From positions 1 to 9,853 of the forward strand of contig JAVBMO010000183.1 in the NCBI GenBank assembly GCA_031552355.1: a DNA stretch of 9,853 nucleotides, given 5' to 3'. Shown here piece after piece: positions 6,445 to 9,853 of this stretch (its first letter is position 1; every line of letters begins with the position of its first letter). The notes beneath the pieces were generated by a model. It was not told the origin of the DNA and did no database searches. It worked only from the letters and a program-made list of their open reading frames with translations. Made by a program: the position numbers and the translations under genes. The stretch comes from JAVBMO01 sp031552355 (lineage in GTDB: Bacteria; Bacteroidota; Bacteroidia; Bacteroidales; P3).

Positions 6445-9400
6445 ATGAAAATATACGAATCATCCGTAAAGAAACCCATTTCAACCATCATTATTTTTAT
6501 TGGTGTGATTGTATTTGGGTTGTTTTCTATGCGAAATTTATCCATAGATTTGTATCCCGAAATGGATATTCCGGCCATCAGCGTGTTTACGTCCTATCCG
6601 GGCGCCAGTGCTGCCGATATCGAAACCAATATTACCAAGCTGCTCGAAGATAACCTAAATACGGTAAACAACCTGAAAAAACTGACTTCAAAGTCGTACG
6701 ATAACTTTTCGTTAATTTCCGTGGAATTTGAATGGGGAACCAACCTCGACGAAGCCTCAAACGATATCCGGGATGCCGTTGGGCGGGTGGAATCGCTTTT
6801 GCCTGAAGACGCGGAAAAACCGTCCATCTTCAAATTCAGTTCCAGTATGATTCCAATCCTTTTCCTTTCGGCCACAGCCGACGAAAGTTTTCCGGCCATT
6901 AAAAAGATTTTGGACGAAAAAATCGTAAACCCCTTGAACCGTATCGACGGAGTGGGTGCGGTTAGTATCAGTGGGGCGCCGGTACGCGAAGTCCAGATAA
7001 ATTTGGATCCTATAAAAATGGAAGCCTACCACTTGACTATCGAAGGAATTGGGCAAGCCATTGCAAGCGAAAATCTAAATTTGCCTGCGGGATCTATTGA
7101 TATAGGCGCCGAAGCCTTTTCGTTGCGGATCCAAGGGGAATACAGCAATAGTGATTTAATAAAAGATGTCATTGTCAAACGCCCCTCTATAGAGCAGATA
7201 GTTCAAAATCAAGCAAGTTCAACCCAATTGGTTCGCTTGTCCGATGTGGCAACAATAAAGGATACTCTTCAAAAAGAAACCATCGAAGAATTAATCAATG
7301 GAAGAAAAGGTGTTAAGATTATCATACAAAAACAATCAGGTGCTAATACTGTTGCCATTGCAAAAGAAGTAAAAGCTGAAATTGCAAAATTGCAAAAACA
7401 ACTTCCACCTGATATTAAAATTTCCGAAATTTCCGACACATCTACTTTTATTCAAGACAGTATCAGCAGTTTGAGTGAAACGGTAATGTATGCATTTTTG
7501 TTTGTGGTATTGGTCGTATTGTTCTTTTTGGGGCGTTGGCGTGCCACGTTTATCATCTGTTTAACCATTCCGGTGTCGTTGATAACCGCTTTTATCTATA
7601 TGTATATGTCGGGCGGATCTATCAATATCATTACTTTAAGCTCTCTGTCTATTGCCATCGGTATGGTTGTGGACGATGCCATTGTAGTTTTGGAAAATAT
7701 TACCAAACATCTTGAACGGGGAAGTTCGCCGAGGGAATCATCAATCTATGGGACAAATGAAGTATGGTTAGCCGTAATTGCGACAACGCTTGTGGTTATT
7801 GCCGTATTTTTGCCTCTGACTATGGTTGGCGGCATGGCCGGAATTATGTTTAAACCTTTCGGCTGGATTGTGTCTATTGTAGTTGCCATTTCAACAATAG
7901 CAGCTATTACGCTTACGCCAATGCTTTCGGCACAATTGCTAAAAACTCAGTCGGCACATACTTACAAAGGTTTGGGTATTGTTTTTAAACCTATTGATAA
8001 AATTTTGGATAAGATTGACAATGGTTATGAAAAAATATTGACATGGGCTGTTCGGCACCGTACATTTTTGATTTCTGTATGTGTTGTAATTTTCCTTTCC
8101 AGCTTGTTTTTGCTGACCAAAGTTCCTACGGAATTTATTCCCCAATCCGATAATGCACAAATTTCGGCGGTGGTGGAATTGCAACAAGGCACAGGGCTTG
8201 AAACCACCAAGGAAGTTGCACATCGCATAGAAACTGTTTTCAACAAAGAGTATCCTGAAATAGAAATCTTAAACAGCAGTTGTGGCGCCGCCGACGGCAG
8301 TAATATTTTTGCAGCTTTTGGAAAATCAGGAACCCACGTCATTAATTTTACCATGCGGTTAAGCAAGGAAACCCAACGTGAGCGATCTATTTTTGACATT
8401 GGGGATTTAATGCGTAAGAATTTTGATAAATTCCCGGAAATTGTGAAATACACTGTGTCGCCGGGAGGAAATCAAGGCGGAGGCATGATGGGTGGAGGCA
8501 ATACGGTAGATTTATTGATTTTCGGATACGATTTCAATACCACATCTGCCTTTGCCGACAGGATGATGGACAGCATTAAGCGAAATGTTCCCGGAACAAG
8601 GGATATCACGCTGAGCCGCGACCCTATGAAAATAGAATATCATGTGGATTTTGACCGTCAAAAACTTTCCTATTATGGAATCAGTATGGCACAGGCTGCA
8701 TCGTTTGTCCGTAACCGTATCAATGGTTTAACGGCTACAAAATACCGCGAAGACGGCGATGAATATGATGTAGTGGTTCGTTATGATGAACCTTTCCGTA
8801 AATCCGTTGAAAACATTGAAAATATTTTGCTTCAAAGTCCGATAACCGGTCAATTTGTACGTGTTTCTGATGTAGGGAAAGTGGTGGAAAAATTCAGTCC
8901 GCCAACCATTGAACACGAAAACCGCCAACGTGTAATTAAAGTACAAACCAGCATGTATGGTGCGGCTTTAAGTGAAGTGGTAGCCGGTGTTCAAAAAGAA
9001 TTAGACAAAGTAGATATCCCTCAAGACATACATGTTACTATTGGCGGAACTGCAGCGGATCAAGCGGAGTCTTTTGGCGATATGATGGTGCTTTTGGTGT
9101 TAATTATCGTTTTGGTTTACATTGTAATGGCTACCCAGTTTGAGTCTTTGCGTATGCCGTTTATCATCATGTTGTCGTTGCCATTTGCTTTCACAGGGGT
9201 ATTCCTCGCCTTATTCCTTACCAATACACCATTGAGTTTGATTGCTTTGATTGGTGCCGTAATGTTGGTAGGTATTGTGGTAAAAAATGGTATCGTGATG
9301 GTGGACTTTACCAATCTTTTGCGCGAACGGGGCTTGTCGGTAAGTCAGGCCGTAATTGCCGCAGGAAAATCGCGTCTGCGTCCGGTATTAATGACCACTT

Positions 9401-9627
9401 TGACCACCATTTTGGGGATGGTGCCTTTGGCTGTGGGAAGCGGCGAAGGTTCTGCCATCTGGAAACCAATGGGTATTGCTATTATCGGTGGTTTAACATT
9501 TTCAACTATTTTGACATTGGTTGTTGTTCCTATTGTTTATACGATATTCGGTGCTGCCGGATTGCGTAAACGCCGCAAAAGACAACAACAAATGATGGAA
9601 GATTTGATTGAAAACGAAGCTAATTAA
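6445..9627 (+). CDS. Efflux RND transporter permease, HAE1/AcrB-like
   Basis: This 1060-residue proton-driven inner-membrane pump is full length for the family. TM1 is at ~13-29 (IIIFIGVIVFGLF), then the first periplasmic porter region (~33-335, with FTSYPGASAADIE). TM2-TM6 run from ~345 to 500, with the proton-relay aspartates Asp410-Asp411 in GMVVDDAIVVLEN. TM7 is near 540, followed by the second periplasmic region (~560-870). TM8-TM12 run from ~878 to 1040, with the conserved lysine Lys947 in GIVVKNGIVMVDF. The tail KRRKRQQQ is cytosolic. The DD and K triad indicates an active proton antiporter of the HAE1 (drug) type rather than a heavy-metal CzcA type, although the substrate is not readable. 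A Gly/Met-rich loop (PGGNQGGGMMGGGN, residues 673-686) lies in the second periplasmic half. Bases 6541-7140 are richer in G+C than the rest (see findings). It is the pump of the TolC/adaptor operon. Confidence 0.96.
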   Translation: MKIYESSVKKPISTIIIFIGVIVFGLFSMRNLSIDLYPEMDIPAISVFTSYPGASAADIETNITKLLEDNLNTVNNLKKLTSKSYDNFSLISVEFEWGTNLDEASNDIRDAVGRVESLLPEDAEKPSIFKFSSSMIPILFLSATADESFPAIKKILDEKIVNPLNRIDGVGAVSISGAPVREVQINLDPIKMEAYHLTIEGIGQAIASENLNLPAGSIDIGAEAFSLRIQGEYSNSDLIKDVIVKRPSIEQIVQNQASSTQLVRLSDVATIKDTLQKETIEELINGRKGVKIIIQKQSGANTVAIAKEVKAEIAKLQKQLPPDIKISEISDTSTFIQDSISSLSETVMYAFLFVVLVVLFFLGRWRATFIICLTIPVSLITAFIYMYMSGGSINIITLSSLSIAIGMVVDDAIVVLENITKHLERGSSPRESSIYGTNEVWLAVIATTLVVIAVFLPLTMVGGMAGIMFKPFGWIVSIVVAISTIAAITLTPMLSAQLLKTQSAHTYKGLGIVFKPIDKILDKIDNGYEKILTWAVRHRTFLISVCVVIFLSSLFLLTKVPTEFIPQSDNAQISAVVELQQGTGLETTKEVAHRIETVFNKEYPEIEILNSSCGAADGSNIFAAFGKSGTHVINFTMRLSKETQRERSIFDIGDLMRKNFDKFPEIVKYTVSPGGNQGGGMMGGGNTVDLLIFGYDFNTTSAFADRMMDSIKRNVPGTRDITLSRDPMKIEYHVDFDRQKLSYYGISMAQAASFVRNRINGLTATKYREDGDEYDVVVRYDEPFRKSVENIENILLQSPITGQFVRVSDVGKVVEKFSPPTIEHENRQRVIKVQTSMYGAALSEVVAGVQKELDKVDIPQDIHVTIGGTAADQAESFGDMMVLLVLIIVLVYIVMATQFESLRMPFIIMLSLPFAFTGVFLALFLTNTPLSLIALIGAVMLVGIVVKNGIVMVDFTNLLRERGLSVSQAVIAAGKSRLRPVLMTTLTTILGMVPLAVGSGEGSAIWKPMGIAIIGGLTFSTILTLVVVPIVYTIFGAAGLRKRRKRQQQMMEDLIENEAN

Positions 9628-9636
9628 AAATAAACA
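9628..9636 (+). repeat. 9-bp direct repeat, left copy
   Basis: AAATAAACA follows the pump stop codon directly and recurs exactly at 9698-9706, on the other side of the hairpin. It could be a target-site duplication, but a similar AT-rich string (AATAAACAAATAAA) precedes the pump ATG, so chance is possible. Confidence 0.4.
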
Positions 9637-9638
9637 AA

Positions 9639-9697
9639 GCTGATTTTTCAAACTATTGGCGCTTTTTCGAAAAGTGCCAATAGTTCAAAAAATCAGC
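9639..9697. repeat. 59-bp near-perfect hairpin between pump and PG0541-like gene
   Basis: The two arms pair symmetrically around 9668. Of 29 positions, 25 are Watson-Crick pairs (9639-9648 with 9688-9697; 9651-9660 with 9676-9685; 9662-9666 with 9670-9674), two are mismatched in the middle (9649-9650 against 9686-9687), and two are G-T (9661-9675 and 9667-9669). The outer arm ends are GCTGATTTTT and AAAAAATCAGC. On the plus strand it is followed by A-rich sequence, not a U-tract, so a classic rightward terminator is unlikely. Read leftward, T-rich sequence does follow. It could stabilise or process the mRNA, attenuate the last gene, or be a small palindromic insertion. Confidence 0.75.
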
Positions 9698-9706
9698 AAA
9701 TAAACA
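9698..9706 (+). repeat. 9-bp direct repeat, right copy
   Basis: This is an exact second copy of AAATAAACA, immediately after the hairpin, giving the arrangement repeat - hairpin - repeat over 9628-9706. Confidence 0.4.
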
Positions 9707-9728
9707 GATAACCTAATCAACAAAAATA

Positions 9729-9853
9729 ATGAAAGCAATATTTGTATCCTATAACCAAGCGCTTACAGAAAGAGTGGAATATCTTCTCGACCGTCATAAT
9801 TTACGTGGATATACCAAATGGGAAAATGTATTCGGACGTGGAACCTACAAAGG
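9729..9853 (+). CDS. PG0541-like transporter-associated protein, 3' end missing
   Basis: Only the first 41 residues lie in the window, beginning MKAIFVSYNQALTERVEYLL and continuing DRHNLRGYTKWENVFGRGTY. I recognise this as the start of the ~95-100-residue Bacteroidetes protein found directly downstream of RND pump genes and known as the PG0541 family, after a Porphyromonas gingivalis locus; this identification is from memory. The pattern of an N-terminal strand (KAIFVSY), a long helix (ALTERVEYLLDRHNL) and a strand leading to a Gly-rich turn resembles the ferredoxin-like half of PII-type signalling proteins, so a regulatory or ligand-sensing trimer is plausible. It lies 101 bp after the pump gene, across the hairpin at 9639-9697, and probably belongs to the operon. 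No Shine-Dalgarno is visible. Confidence 0.7.
   Translation, partial: MKAIFVSYNQALTERVEYLLDRHNLRGYTKWENVFGRGTYK

Noticed and set aside
1..9853. CRISPR array, tRNA, rRNA, transposase or toxin-antitoxin pair
   Set aside because: I see no regularly spaced repeats, no cloverleaf or rRNA sequence, no DDE or recombinase motif, and no paired small toxin/antitoxin genes.

Overview
The window looks like a chromosomal segment of a Bacteroidota bacterium (Bacteroidales-like), at roughly 40% G+C. Three things point there. Promoters match the Bacteroidetes TTTG / TAnnTTTG type, and most genes lack strong Shine-Dalgarno sites. The proteins are of Bacteroidetes type (an outer-membrane barrel with a short N-terminal domain, an SPII lipoprotein efflux adaptor, a stand-alone four-helix-bundle protein). 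The neighbourhoods are also familiar from the phylum. Genus cannot be assigned from this sequence alone.

Left part (1-2609, minus strand). A housekeeping cluster is read right to left: ruvX (Holliday junction resolvase-like/YqgF), def (peptide deformylase), a TPR lipoprotein, and a secreted outer-membrane beta-barrel protein. The first three genes lie 26-29 bp apart and probably share one promoter upstream of ruvX. The barrel gene follows after 65 bp with no obvious promoter of its own.

Centre (2561-2838). A divergent intergenic region carries a Bacteroidetes-type promoter in each direction. A 7-bp inverted repeat over the -33 element of the rightward promoter is a candidate TetR operator.

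Right part (2839-9853, plus strand). This is a tripartite RND multidrug-efflux operon: a TetR-family regulator, a TolC-like outer-membrane channel, a lipoprotein membrane-fusion adaptor and an HAE1/AcrB-like inner-membrane pump. It ends with the start of a small gene resembling the PG0541-type transporter-associated proteins, cut by the window end. The regulator probably represses its own operon. The channel, adaptor and pump together span the envelope to export small toxic compounds by proton antiport.

The unusual feature is in the gaps of this operon. Each of the three gaps downstream of tolC holds a different inverted-repeat structure. Between tolC and the adaptor lies an AT-rich four-helix-bundle gene bounded by 17-bp inverted repeats (about 407 bp in all). 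Between adaptor and pump lies a ~102-bp element with G/C-block terminal inverted repeats. Between pump and the PG0541-like gene lies a 59-bp near-perfect hairpin flanked by a 9-bp direct repeat. These look like small non-autonomous insertions or intercistronic RNA-control elements. The four-helix-bundle cassette is the best candidate for something not well described.
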